Below are positions 55,356 to 64,000 of a DNA stretch of 64,000 nt, one piece after another. The stretch lies in contig NZ_WIQK01000001.1 of NCBI RefSeq assembly GCF_015732155.1, forward strand, positions 1,994,001 through 2,058,000, given 5' to 3'. The position numbers were made by a program, and so were the translations under genes. Position 1 is the first letter of the stretch, and each line of letters begins with the position of its first letter. Below the pieces are notes generated by a model. The model saw nothing but the letters and a program-made list of their open reading frames with translations. It was not told the origin of the DNA and ran no database searches. This DNA is from Pectinatus sottacetonis. GTDB taxonomy: Bacteria; Bacillota; Negativicutes; Selenomonadales; Selenomonadaceae.

Positions 55356-56183
55356 TCAATTTAGTGCCAATATTTTTCGTTTACATTCATCATATACGGC
55401 AGATTTTGCATTTAAAGCTACTTTTATTAAGTTATGTTCCATATGGTTCTTTTCATAGGCTTGTCCATAGACCCTTACGACTTCTCGTCTTAGATCACTG
55501 GCAATATTAATTTTGCACACACCATATTTTTTAACTTCTTTTAAAATTTCAAATGGTATTCCAGAACCTCCATGTAATACCAAAGGAACAGAACTATTAT
55601 GATAAATTTTATCTAGCAAATCAAAATCAATATGTGGTTTACTTTCTAATCCGTGTACATTACCAACGGATACAGCAAGCATATTGCATTTAGATTTTTT
55701 GATAAATTCTTTCACAAGTTTTGGATTGGTTTTATCATTTTTACCCTGAATATTATCTTCCTTGCCTGAAATGGCACCAAGTTCTGCTTCTACTGGAATA
55801 TTGTAACAAGAACAATAATCTACAGCTTCAGCTACAATAGCTACATTTTCCTCAAAAGATTTAGCAGAACCATCTATCATTATTGAAGTGAATCCGGCTT
55901 TTACTGCTGCTTCAACATCTTCCATTGTCTTACCATGGTCTAAATGCAGGGCAAGTGGTGTTTTCATATCAATAGCAATTTTTTTAATAATATCTGCAAT
56001 ATAATCATATCCAGATAGTTTAACATTAGTGGGTGCAATTTGAATATAGTTGGGAATTGAGGTATCTTCTATAGCCTTTGTTATTCCAAAAGATGTTTCT
56101 ATATTCGTTGTATTAAAAGCACAGGCAACGACTTTTTTTTCAAAAATTTTTTTTAAGAGTACAAAACCATTTACTAACGGCAT
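55356..56183 (-). CDS. Class II fructose/tagatose-bisphosphate-type aldolase
   Basis: A 275-residue Zn aldolase of the GatY/KbaY/Fba type. Metal and substrate sites appear in LALHLDHGKTMED (His and Asp), EAELGAISG, VSVGNVHGL and VLHGGSGIP, with KINIASDLRR binding the phosphate. It would split a ketose (bis)phosphate into two trioses or a triose and an aldehyde. First structural gene after the regulator. Confidence 0.9.
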   Translation of the reverse strand: MPLVNGFVLLKKIFEKKVVACAFNTTNIETSFGITKAIEDTSIPNYIQIAPTNVKLSGYDYIADIIKKIAIDMKTPLALHLDHGKTMEDVEAAVKAGFTSIMIDGSAKSFEENVAIVAEAVDYCSCYNIPVEAELGAISGKEDNIQGKNDKTNPKLVKEFIKKSKCNMLAVSVGNVHGLESKPHIDFDLLDKIYHNSSVPLVLHGGSGIPFEILKEVKKYGVCKINIASDLRREVVRVYGQAYEKNHMEHNLIKVALNAKSAVYDECKRKILALN

Positions 56184-56197
56184 AATAATTTTCTCCT

Positions 56198-58147
56198 TTA
56201 TTTTTTTAAAATATTTATTAATTCTGTATAATTAGGATTTTTTAAGAACTTATTTGTGTAATTACCATGAATAAATTTTTGGTAAATATTTTTAAATACC
56301 GGTTCCCACACGCTATATAACTTTTTAGGAATACATAATAAAAAAACTATTTGAACATATGTTTTTTTCCATTTTATAGCTTCTTCCAGAACGCTTACAG
56401 CAACTGCTGCTTCCTTCATATCATTTTCTAGTGCATGGGGTACAGCCACAAAATTACCTATTTCAGTAGAAGACATATTTTCACGAACAAAAATTGATTT
56501 TTGGATATTTTTATCTATATATCCCTTTTCTATCATGACAGATGATATTTTACTAATAACTTCGTGTGTTGATTTAGCTTTAAAATTTGCGAAGAATAAT
56601 TCTTGTTTGAAAAATTTTTCATAATCAATATGTTGTATATTTTTCCCGCCAGAAAGTTTTATTTCGATTCTTTCTAAATCATCTTTAGTCATTATCGGTT
56701 CAACTCGAATGATTTTATCCGTTTCTATATTGGGGATAGGCACTGTAGAAAAAATAAAATCAATGCTATTAATTAATTCTGGTGTAAGTTCATAGCAACT
56801 CATAACCTTTTTAATTTGTAATATTCCGCTGTAGCGCCGTTGCAGCTTGCTTTTAAGTAAAAGTGCTGTTGATAAACCAGTTCCACAAACGATAATGGCT
56901 GTTTTGCCTATTTCTTTATTAAGCTTATTACGTTCTAATGAGGCACCAAAATGAATAGCTAAAAATCCAATTTCATTTTCATTAGTTTTGACCTTTTTTT
57001 GTTCTTCAATAACTTCACTAGCAATAATTGCCATTTCAAAAGCTACTGGATAATTATTCTTTATAGGTATAAGAATCTCATTACGAATATTCATATTAAA
57101 TTTCAATCGGTTTATAGCCGCAATTAAATGAATCATTAAACCAGAAATGAGTTCCCTGTCATCAAAAAGATTGAATCCAGTATTATTTTTAATGCGCTGT
57201 AGTATATTATTAATTAAAATTCTGGATTCATCACGGCTCTTAGATGATTCAATAAATTTTTGGCTGGCAATAAAGTGTTGCGTAAGATAATATACTTCAT
57301 TATCAATATCTACGCCTAATTGTTGTTTTACGGCATAAAGTATTTCTGTTGAAGGATTGAAATAAGCAGATTGCTGGAGTTTTTGCTGTTCCTGTTTTGT
57401 ATATTCTACAGTATTTTTGTTACTAGATCGTCGCATGGTTATAACAATATGAACAAGTAAATTTTTGAAAGCAACATCTGTTAGATGGATGTTATACTTC
57501 AAAATTACTTTCATAAGAATATGTTTTACTATTTCTATCTCTTCTTGAGGGAAAATATCATTAAAAAAATCATTATTATTTAAATTAAGTAAATCATCAC
57601 GATTAAAAATATATTCTGATATACAATAACGTATTTGTGCTTCAGCACCATCTATTCTGACGCCGTTAAGTCTGTCAGTAACTAGTTTCAAGTTGAATCT
57701 TGACAAACTTTTTTTGATATCAGATAAGTATTTTTTTAGAGTTGATAGGCTTAAAAAAAGTTCATCAGCTAATTCTTCCTGATTAACAATTTTATTGTGA
57801 AGAGAATTTAGTAATATTCTAGCTATTATAAAGGAAATACGATCACTATAATCAAAAGGAACTATATTTACACCTTGATAATTTCCTGATAAATTTATAC
57901 TATATTTTTCCTTCATCTGCATATATTTGCTATTATTTGAATTGTTAAGTTTATAACCGCTTCCCGCTTCTGCTATTACACTGGCATCAAATTGCTGTAG
58001 AAATACATTTAATTCTTTTATATCCCGTCTTACTGTACTGCGACTAATGCCAAGTGAACTAGCAATACATTCACCTGTCATAGAATATTTGCTTTGGTCT
58101 AATATTTCTAGTATTTTAATAATTCTTTTATTTTGTATACGCATCAT
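56198..58147 (-). CDS. PRD-containing PTS-controlled transcriptional activator (BglG/MtlR type)
   Basis: A 649-residue regulator. The N-terminal helix-turn-helix (EILDQSKYSMTGECIASSLG, about 12-31) and a second winged region (about 95-150) precede two PRD modules (about 180-400), a IIB-like domain (AIIVCGTGLSTALLLKSKL, about 425-445) and a IIA-like domain (ENMSSTEIGNFVAVPHAL, near 570). PTS phosphorylation of PRD and IIA/IIB residues would set its activity. It is the first gene of the operon it presumably activates, 14 bases before the aldolase. Confidence 0.9.
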   Translation of the reverse strand: MMRIQNKRIIKILEILDQSKYSMTGECIASSLGISRSTVRRDIKELNVFLQQFDASVIAEAGSGYKLNNSNNSKYMQMKEKYSINLSGNYQGVNIVPFDYSDRISFIIARILLNSLHNKIVNQEELADELFLSLSTLKKYLSDIKKSLSRFNLKLVTDRLNGVRIDGAEAQIRYCISEYIFNRDDLLNLNNNDFFNDIFPQEEIEIVKHILMKVILKYNIHLTDVAFKNLLVHIVITMRRSSNKNTVEYTKQEQQKLQQSAYFNPSTEILYAVKQQLGVDIDNEVYYLTQHFIASQKFIESSKSRDESRILINNILQRIKNNTGFNLFDDRELISGLMIHLIAAINRLKFNMNIRNEILIPIKNNYPVAFEMAIIASEVIEEQKKVKTNENEIGFLAIHFGASLERNKLNKEIGKTAIIVCGTGLSTALLLKSKLQRRYSGILQIKKVMSCYELTPELINSIDFIFSTVPIPNIETDKIIRVEPIMTKDDLERIEIKLSGGKNIQHIDYEKFFKQELFFANFKAKSTHEVISKISSVMIEKGYIDKNIQKSIFVRENMSSTEIGNFVAVPHALENDMKEAAVAVSVLEEAIKWKKTYVQIVFLLCIPKKLYSVWEPVFKNIYQKFIHGNYTNKFLKNPNYTELINILKK

Positions 58148-58228
58148 CTTGCCTCTCTTGTATAATAAAATGATATTTTCCCTATGCCATTATTATATTT
58201 AATAAACACTGTTATATCTAGACATATA

Positions 58229-58248
58229 ATGAACACAGCTGTGTTCAT
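58229..58248. promoter_or_regulatory. Perfect 20-bp palindrome upstream of the PRD activator
   Basis: ATGAACACAGCTGTGTTCAT is fully self-complementary and lies about 80 bases before the activator start in the divergent spacer. It is a good operator candidate for the activator or another factor. Confidence 0.55.
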
Positions 58249-58436
58249 TTGTTTTTGCATAACAAGTGGTTGCAGCCTATAATTAAACTATAATATTGAA
58301 AACCAGTATCACTTCTGCTAACTAAATAAAAGGGTTTTTATCAAGTAAAGAAGAATATAGAAAATTGCCATTTATGATTTATATAATTAATGACAAAACT
58401 AACAATTTTATTTAGTAAAAATGAGGAGTGTAGAAT

Positions 58437-60065
58437 TTGAAAATTATAAAATATTTTATAGTATTTATTGCCGTTTTTTGCAGTGCCGCTGTTAATGGTA
58501 CTGCATTGGCTCAGTTTAACCAGACGATATTGTTTGTGCCGCATGATAACAGGCCGATATCATTTGAGCAGACTGCAAATAATATCAGAGCCTTGGGCTA
58601 TAAAGTTATTACACCACCGGCAAATCTGCTTGGCAGCCGTGATGACTTGGGACATCCCGAAGCACTTGCCCAATGGGTAATGGATAATGCCGGTAAGGCA
58701 GATTTTGCTGTCTTATCATCGGATTCACTTGTTTATGGCAGCCTCGTTGCTTCACGAAAGCACAACATAGCAGCTCTGGTGCTGCATCAAAGGGCAGAAT
58801 ATGCTTTTTACGCCTTGCATAAAAAATATCCATATCTGCCGATATATGTTTTCAGCTCAATAATGCGTACACCGCAGACGAATGCTGCATCCTCTGAAGA
58901 ACCAGCTTACTATCATATATATGGGACGATGATAGCACGGTATACGGCACTTGCTGATAAACAAGAAAAAGATGGGCTTACACATAAAGAAAAAAAAGAA
59001 TTAGTACAACTAAAAAAAGATATTCCCTCATCGGATATTAATGACTGGCTTTCCCGCCGTGCCGGAAACTTTGCCGTAAACAAATATCTTATAGATTTAG
59101 CAAAAGACAAAGCTATAACTTATCTGGCACTGGGATGTGATGACAATGCTAAATACTCCCAGACAGATAAAGAACGCCGTGAACTGGATAAATACGGCCA
59201 AAGCATAAAAGGGGTAAACTATCAGTCAGTGGCAGGCATTGACGAAATTGGTATGATACTCCTGACACGGGCGGTGAACCAGATAAAGGGCGATATTCCT
59301 TTCGTCAGTGTACACTATGCTCCCGGCAAAGGAGCCGATACAATTCCCGCTTATTCCAATGAACCAATAAAGAATTCTGTAAAAACACATATCCGTATGG
59401 CCGATGGATTGGAAATTACCAATGACAAAAGAGCTGATATGGTATTGCTGCTGGACACTGATAAAAACGGTTTGACTTATGCTGCAAATGACCTGAATAA
59501 TACCACTTTACCACGAGCAAATACAGTAGCATTTGCTGATATGGTAGGTAAATATCTTGCTCAGCATAAAAACACAGCAGTTGCCGATATTGACTTTGGC
59601 AATGGTGCAGATAATGCCCTTATGAATATAATGTGGCAGCGTGGCTATCTTGGTAAACTGGGAGCTTATGCTGGCTGGAATACGCCGACAAACAGCAGTG
59701 GGTATGCTATCAGCATGGGAATGCTTTCTTCCTATACAAACCAGGATAATATCATAAAAATGCTTGTACCAAGATATTTGGATGATTGGTTTTATCAGGC
59801 TAATATCCGTCAGGCAACGGCAAATAAGATGGATAGTTTTACCGGACAAGGAAATTATGGCGACACAAAAACACGTACAGTTCAGGCACAACAGTATGCT
59901 ACTGTATTAATGCGTCAGGCAGTAAAAAAATATGGATTGGATAAACTTCCCGGACAGAAAAATTTGGATGAATTAAATGTTAAATTCCCGTGGCATCGTT
60001 TGTTTGAAGTAGCTGTTATTACACCAGTGAGTGAAAACAATAAAAAACCATCAAATAATAACTAA
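58437..60065 (+). CDS. Secreted DUF4127 family protein
   Basis: A 542-residue protein starting at TTG with AGGAG upstream. A signal peptide (IIKYFIVFIAVFCSAAVNG, cut near ALA-QF) is followed by the DUF4127 pattern: ILFVPHDNRPISFEQT, NLLGSRDDLGHPEAL, LSSDSLVYGSLVASRKH and a C-terminal FPWHRLFEVAVITP. The function of this family is not known. The conserved Asp/Arg/His set suggests an envelope hydrolase-like role, which is inference. It is transcribed alone. Confidence 0.82.
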   Translation: MKIIKYFIVFIAVFCSAAVNGTALAQFNQTILFVPHDNRPISFEQTANNIRALGYKVITPPANLLGSRDDLGHPEALAQWVMDNAGKADFAVLSSDSLVYGSLVASRKHNIAALVLHQRAEYAFYALHKKYPYLPIYVFSSIMRTPQTNAASSEEPAYYHIYGTMIARYTALADKQEKDGLTHKEKKELVQLKKDIPSSDINDWLSRRAGNFAVNKYLIDLAKDKAITYLALGCDDNAKYSQTDKERRELDKYGQSIKGVNYQSVAGIDEIGMILLTRAVNQIKGDIPFVSVHYAPGKGADTIPAYSNEPIKNSVKTHIRMADGLEITNDKRADMVLLLDTDKNGLTYAANDLNNTTLPRANTVAFADMVGKYLAQHKNTAVADIDFGNGADNALMNIMWQRGYLGKLGAYAGWNTPTNSSGYAISMGMLSSYTNQDNIIKMLVPRYLDDWFYQANIRQATANKMDSFTGQGNYGDTKTRTVQAQQYATVLMRQAVKKYGLDKLPGQKNLDELNVKFPWHRLFEVAVITPVSENNKKPSNNN

Positions 60066-60104
60066 TATATTTATTTTTATTGATGTGAAACAAGCGTGGT
60101 TTTC

Positions 60105-60135
60105 TGTACGCCCTTCTAAGGGCGGACAAAGGAAC
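60105..60135. repeat. Palindromic element, copy near 60.1 kb
   Basis: CGCCCTTCTAAGGGCG flanked on the right by GACAAAGGAAC. Same element as in the 61.4-61.8 kb tandem repeats and, degenerate, at 40.4 and 40.6 kb. Confidence 0.65.
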
Positions 60136-60203
60136 AATACTTTTTTTCTGTCGATTAAAAAAAATTCTGGCTGTAGACTAGATTATTAAAGGAGTTTTTT
60201 ACA

Positions 60204-61365
60204 TTGTTTTTATCGCAGAACAGACAATTGGCAAATAATGCAAGAAATTTACGGTGTAATATGACAAAGGAAGAGTGTCATCTATGGTTTGATTTTTTAC
60301 GGAATTATCCAGTAAAATTTCTTCGCCAAAAAATTATTATGCACTATATTGTAGATTTTTATTGTGAAAAAGCACATTTAGTAATAGAAATTGATTAAAT
60401 GGGAGCCGCACACTCGTGACTTCAGTCTGAGTTAGGCAACCAAACTAGTCAGTATGTATAGAAATATGCATATAGAGATTGGCAAAGACCAATCCAATAC
60501 TGCCTGAAATGCTGGAAACTCCTAAAGACAGCATAGCCACAACGCTAAGATGAAACAAGCTCAAACGTGACGGCGACGAAAGTAAAAAAAATATGCTGTA
60601 TGGTGCAAGGTTAAACCCTAAACACTAAGAAAATGGACAATCAGCAGGAAAGCTCCGAACAGGAGAATCCCCAACGACTATTCCTCTTGAGGGAAGTACA
60701 GCCAAGCGGCTGGAAGTGGGCAGACCTTAACGGATAATGCCGAAGGACAAGATATAGTCTGTGCTTTATGGAAACATAAAGGAGTTCATAAGAGAACCGC
60801 ATGGGAAGCAGCGAGCCCGTGTGAACGACACCTCCCCCATACGACTAAAAAAGAACTTACGACTCTTATATATGTTACTGCAAAGAACTTGCTTTTCTAA
60901 AGCCTGCATGTTAAGTTTAAAATAATCAGGCAATAATCTTGTAAAGATAAAAAGAAAAGTGAGCAATCCCTAAAGAAAATGGGAATGTCCTAACTGTAAA
61001 GCCCAGCATGACAGAGATATAAATGCCGCCATAAACATTCGCAATGAAGGACTAAGAATATTAAACATAACAGCGTAATAACATATATAAGAACCGTAGG
61101 AACTACGGGGATAGCCTGTGGAGATAATGTAAGACGTGCTTTTGGCGCAACTATCTATGAAGCAGGAACCCCGCGACTTTAGTCGTGGGAGGTTCAGGGG
61201 AGTCAACATTATGAAGATAGTGCCATACAATATGATAATAAAAGGACAAAATGTATTGAATCTCTGGGAATAAAGGTTATTCGTTTTACCAATAATGACA
61301 TTTGGAGAAATTTTACTGGTGTAAAGAAATGTATTCAGCAGTCTGTACTATCGCGATTATGCTAA
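60204..61365 (+). CDS. DUF559 endonuclease-fold protein, split by an IStron
   Basis: Exon 1 is 60204-60395 (TTG start, AAAGGAG upstream; ends LVIEID). Exon 2 is 61198-61365 ([19 protein letters not shown] to [11 protein letters not shown]). Joined, they give a 119-residue DUF559 protein with the family sequence DFYC-x-K-x-x-L-VIEIDGSQH and later [16 protein letters not shown]559 is a PD-(D/E)xK-like/Vsr-like nuclease-fold family of unknown cellular role. Read without splicing, the frame stops two bases into the insertion, so expression depends on removal of the IStron RNA. Confidence 0.85.
60396..60840 (+). ncRNA. Group I intron catalytic core of the IStron
   Basis: Core elements are visible: GGAAACTCCTAAAG in the P/Q region, AACGACTA (R, GACTA at 60676-60680) and GACAAGATATAGTC (S, TAGTC at 60755-60759). 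R and S pair to form P7. The 5' exon ends in T, as required for the U-G pair at the splice site. The right boundary of the core is approximate. Splicing activity itself is inferred. Confidence 0.8.
60396..61197 (+). mobile_element. IStron: group I intron fused to a deleted IS605-type element
   Basis: The element follows the pentamer TTGAT (60391-60395), the known target of the clostridial IStron CdISt1, and ends in G at 61197, as group I introns do. The 5' part is a group I ribozyme. The 3' part keeps only the end of TnpB ([20 protein letters not shown], then [11 protein letters not shown] and stop near 61079) and the right-end hairpin CCCCGCGACTTTAGTCGTGG. tnpA and most of tnpB are missing, so movement would need a helper. 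The host frame is restored exactly if 60396-61197 is removed. Confidence 0.9.
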
Positions 61366-61758
61366 AGATAGAAGGCAGAATGCAACCCACCACCGCTAAA
61401 ACGGTTCCCCGCCCTTCTAAGGGCGGACAAAGGAACCATTGCTATTTATTCTTTATAAACAATAGTATTTGAAGACCTTCGTTGTAAAAAATGTATTCAG
61501 CAGTCTGTACTATCGTGATTATGCTAAAGATAGAAGGCAGAATGCAACCCACCACCGCTAAAGCGGTTCCCCGCCCTTCTAAGGGCGGACAAAGGAACCA
61601 TTGCTATTTATTCTTTATAAACAATAGTATTTGAAGACCTTCGTTGTAAAAAATGTATTCAGCAGTCTGTACTATCGCGATTATGCTAAAGATAGAAGGC
61701 AGAATGCAACCCACCACCGCTAAAGCGGTTCCCCGCCCTTCTAAGGGCGGACAAAGGA
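61321..61758 (+). repeat. 162-bp tandem repeat, about 2.6 copies
   Basis: Units begin at about 61329, 61491 and 61653. Each carries the last codons of the DUF559 gene (ATGTATTCAGCAGTCTG onward), a CCGCTAAAgCGG dyad and the element GGTTCCCCGCCCTTCTAAGG with GACAAAGGAAC. The third copy diverges after 61758. Only scattered base changes separate the copies, so the duplication is recent. Confidence 0.85.
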
Positions 61759-61973
61759 GCCGTTGCTGTATTACGATACTAACAATAGTAAAATATGTAT
61801 GGCTCCTTGCTATATAATAACGATGTTATAGCTTTTTTCTGCTTTTTTATTAATAATATTAAAATATTTATGGTCTTGTTATAATTAATTGTATATAATA
61901 ATTATATGTTTTGCCAGCATGATCAATATTGTACAAAAGATTAGTTATAAGAGAAAAAAGGGGAATTTAACCA

Positions 61974-62051
61974 ATGGATTTGGAAAAGAAATTAATGAAA
62001 AAACACATAATAAGTGTCAACGCAGTAAAATTATATCAAGGCAGGTTTTAA
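61974..62051 (+). CDS. 25-codon open frame, possible truncated glycosyltransferase start or leader
   Basis: AAAGGGG precedes ATG 61974. The product, ending IISVNAVKLYQGRF, resembles the first strand and loop of some glycosyltransferases (INAxKLxQGG). It stops 7 bases before the next gene. It could be the remnant of a longer gene or a coupling leader. Low certainty. Confidence 0.3.
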   Translation: MDLEKKLMKKHIISVNAVKLYQGRF

Positions 62052-62058
62052 TAATTAT

Positions 62059-63123
62059 ATGAAAATTTTACTTATTGGTGAGAAAGGAAGTTACACAGAT
62101 TCATTTATTTATGCAGTAAAACAGCTTAAATGTGAATTGAATATATATTCTATAAATGATTTTTTTACATCAATGTCATTTTGGCAAAGAAAAATTTATT
62201 CTTTGGGCTGGAAGGATAAACTTTTTATAAAATTTGCTAAAAAACAAGAAAAAAGCATAAAATCGTTGTACGATAAAACAAAGCCCAATATAGTTTTTTT
62301 CTTAGGCGGTTGTATTGTTTCCCAAAAAACAGTAGATTATATGCGACAAGAAAGTAAAACAGCTATTTGGCTTATTGACAGTCTAAAGGAAAAACTGTTT
62401 TACAATGCAATATATCATAAATTGGCATGGTTCAATGTGATTTTTACATATGAAAAGGATGATGTGCATTTAATTCAAGAACGGTTTAAGAAGAAAACTG
62501 TATTTATCCCTGTAGGATATGATGAGCGTTTTTATAAGAAATGCAATACAGAACATAAAGATATAGATATATCTTTTGTCGGCGGACGCAGTGATTTAAG
62601 ATTGAGTATATTGGAAAAAGCAGCAGAGTTTGCCTATAAAAATCGTTTGAAAATGTGTATTTATGGAATAACTATGGATCATGAATCCCGGCATTTTTGG
62701 AAAAAATATATTGAAAAAAGACGGTTTTTACATAAATATCCCTATTTAAGTAACTGTTTAGCAAATATCAGAAGGATTCCACCGCAAAAAACAGCTGAAG
62801 TTTATAGGAGTAGTAAAATAGTTCTCAATATAAACAGAACAGCATCCGCAGCAATAAACCCGCGTACTTTTGAAATAATGGCAACTAATTCCTTTGAATT
62901 AATGGATAGTAGGAAAGATTACTGCGGCATAGTAGAACCGGGTAGTAATATGGAAATATACAACGATGCTGAAGATATGGTAAATAAGCTGGATTATTAT
63001 TTAAGATATGAAGAAAAAAGGAACGATATTGCTGAGGCCGGATATAATACAGTAAAAGAGAAGTATTCGATGAATCATATAGTTCAGGAAATATTCATTG
63101 AAATGAATGAAAAATTAAATTAA
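62059..63123 (+). CDS. Glycosyltransferase, CgeB-like (GT4-type fold)
   Basis: A 354-residue protein resembling the CgeB/Glyco_trans_1_2 family. KILLIGEKGSYTDSF starts the N-terminal Rossmann domain, FIPVGYDERFYKK links to the C-terminal nucleotide-sugar domain, and NINRTASAAINPRTFEIMAT with the following Glu is the donor-binding region. It is cytoplasmic or membrane-associated and probably modifies a surface glycan or flagellin. The sugar transferase gene downstream supports an exopolysaccharide or O-antigen region beginning here. Confidence 0.82.
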   Translation: MKILLIGEKGSYTDSFIYAVKQLKCELNIYSINDFFTSMSFWQRKIYSLGWKDKLFIKFAKKQEKSIKSLYDKTKPNIVFFLGGCIVSQKTVDYMRQESKTAIWLIDSLKEKLFYNAIYHKLAWFNVIFTYEKDDVHLIQERFKKKTVFIPVGYDERFYKKCNTEHKDIDISFVGGRSDLRLSILEKAAEFAYKNRLKMCIYGITMDHESRHFWKKYIEKRRFLHKYPYLSNCLANIRRIPPQKTAEVYRSSKIVLNINRTASAAINPRTFEIMATNSFELMDSRKDYCGIVEPGSNMEIYNDAEDMVNKLDYYLRYEEKRNDIAEAGYNTVKEKYSMNHIVQEIFIEMNEKLN

Positions 63124-63418
63124 TGAAGAATCAATAGAAAATAATAAATGAAATTTTGCTGATCTCTTATCAATGTGATTAAATATTGTTACTGGCATAT
63201 TTATAGAGCATAAATTTTCTTTTTTGCTTAGTGTCTACTATTAAATGTGAATAAATTTATGCTTTATAATAATCAGCTTTAAAAATAAATATTTTTTTGC
63301 TTAATGCATTAAATTTTTAATACAAGTTTGTCTATTGAAGTGGCAATTTATGGGAAAGTTTGCTATCATATATACGTATATGCAATTATATTAAATAAAA
63401 ACCACGAAAGAGATAACA
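63124..63418. other. Spacer before the sugar transferase
   Basis: No coding frame. TAGAGCATAAATTT near 63205 and AAATTTATGCTTTA near 63260 form an interrupted dyad that may end the glycosyltransferase transcript. An ATATACGTATAT dyad near 63370 lies ahead of the next start. Confidence 0.4.
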
Positions 63419-64000
63419 ATGAAATCTAATGATATAAGTACAAATATTACTAAGATGGATCATATAGCGTCATACCTTATACCTTTTTTATTATTAGCGA
63501 TGGATTACCTGGCTATACTTGCAGCCCAGAAAGTTTCGATATTTCTGCGGCAGCATGTTGGCATATTTTCCGAGTATGCTGTTATGCCAAATGTTCCACC
63601 GCTATATTTTTATTTCCTTATACCGACAGTCTTTCTGGTATTTCTGCATAGTAAGGAAATTTATGTTAATCGGGCTCCATTTTGGGAAGTAATAGAAAAG
63701 GTTTTTCATGCCGTGATATGCAGCATTATGGTATGTATAACAGTGCTGTATTTTGGTCATATTGCTGGTGGTGTATCCCGTATTTACGTGGCAATACTCG
63801 GTATAATGTCATTCATCTTCCTGTGTACCTTCCGGTATATATTAAAAAAGATTCTTTTTAAGGCCAATATTTTACTGGAACCGGTTCTCATTATAGGAGC
63901 AGGTAAGACGGCAGAGCTTGTATTAAGGGAAATAGGTAATGACACAGGCTTTGGGGCAAAAGTTGTCGGCTTCCTTGATGATGCCCCTGTATCAGCAATA
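63419..64000 (+). CDS. Undecaprenyl-phosphate sugar phosphotransferase (WbaP-like), N-terminal part
   Basis: Begins at ATG 63419 and runs off the window. The 194 residues seen contain about five membrane segments (LIPFLLLAMDYLAILAAQKV, then FYFLIPTVFLVFLHS and others) and the start of a CoA-binding-like Rossmann domain (PVLIIGAGKTAELVLREIG, then GFLDD). This is the N-terminal architecture of polyprenyl-phosphate hexose-1-phosphate transferases that start surface polysaccharide synthesis. The catalytic C-terminal domain lies outside the window. Confidence 0.85.
   Translation, partial: MKSNDISTNITKMDHIASYLIPFLLLAMDYLAILAAQKVSIFLRQHVGIFSEYAVMPNVPPLYFYFLIPTVFLVFLHSKEIYVNRAPFWEVIEKVFHAVICSIMVCITVLYFGHIAGGVSRIYVAILGIMSFIFLCTFRYILKKILFKANILLEPVLIIGAGKTAELVLREIGNDTGFGAKVVGFLDDAPVSAI

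Noticed and set aside
60700-61000. Independent protein-coding genes within the IStron
   Set aside because: Short leftward frames here are antisense to the ribozyme and TnpB tail; they have no start signals or recognizable domains.

Overview
The window is low-GC DNA with many strong sigma-A-type promoters and AGGAGG-like ribosome sites. It carries cobamide, haloacid, beta-mannan, amino-acid/guanidino and PTS functions typical of a gut-type anaerobic Firmicute. A Negativicutes host (Selenomonadales-like) is my best guess; that is inference from gene content, not a search result.

Layout. 1-11.2 kb: end of an MFS pump, a Sel1-repeat protein, a diguanylate cyclase/bacteriohemerythrin gene broken by a one-base frameshift, cobT and tex, then a TetR-HlyD-MFS efflux operon. 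11.2-25.7 kb: an accessory region bracketed by two direct copies of an IS1182-type insertion sequence, each carrying the same group II intron with its maturase. Copy 1 has lost most of its transposase; copy 2 is complete. Between them lie a LysR-controlled operon (aconitase-family LeuC/LeuD-like dehydratase plus a fluoroacetate/haloacetate dehalogenase-like hydrolase), a MarR/flavin reductase pair with matching operators, a TetR and a DJ-1/PfpI protein, and several gene remnants. 25.7-37.6 kb: a beta-mannan locus with a Lac-family PTS, a GH1 phospho-glycosidase, two secreted GH26 mannanases, a free carbohydrate-binding module, an SGNH hydrolase and two paralogous GntR/UTRA regulators. Two nearly identical promoter-operators suggest one regulon. 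37.8-51.2 kb: an M20 amidohydrolase plus DcuC-like carrier, then a nine-gene leftward operon (amino-acid ABC transporter, arginine-deiminase-like enzyme, FadR-type GntR, RocB-like peptidase, class III aminotransferase, hydroxyacid dehydrogenase, Fe-alcohol dehydrogenase) and a divergent AEC carrier, linked by GTATAC operators. 51.7-58.1 kb: a galactitol-type PTS with FGGY kinase, class II aldolase and a PRD activator. 58.4-64 kb: a secreted DUF4127 protein, a DUF559 gene interrupted by an IStron (group I intron fused to an IS605-type end), a 162-bp tandem repeat, and the start of a cell-surface polysaccharide region.

Most notable observations. The IStron sits directly after TTGAT in the DUF559 gene, and removing it restores an uninterrupted 119-residue reading frame. 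The two group II introns differ at one visible base while the insertion sequences carrying them differ at five in a much shorter stretch, suggesting homing or conversion between copies. The mannan and guanidino regions each show repeated operator architectures that predict regulons.
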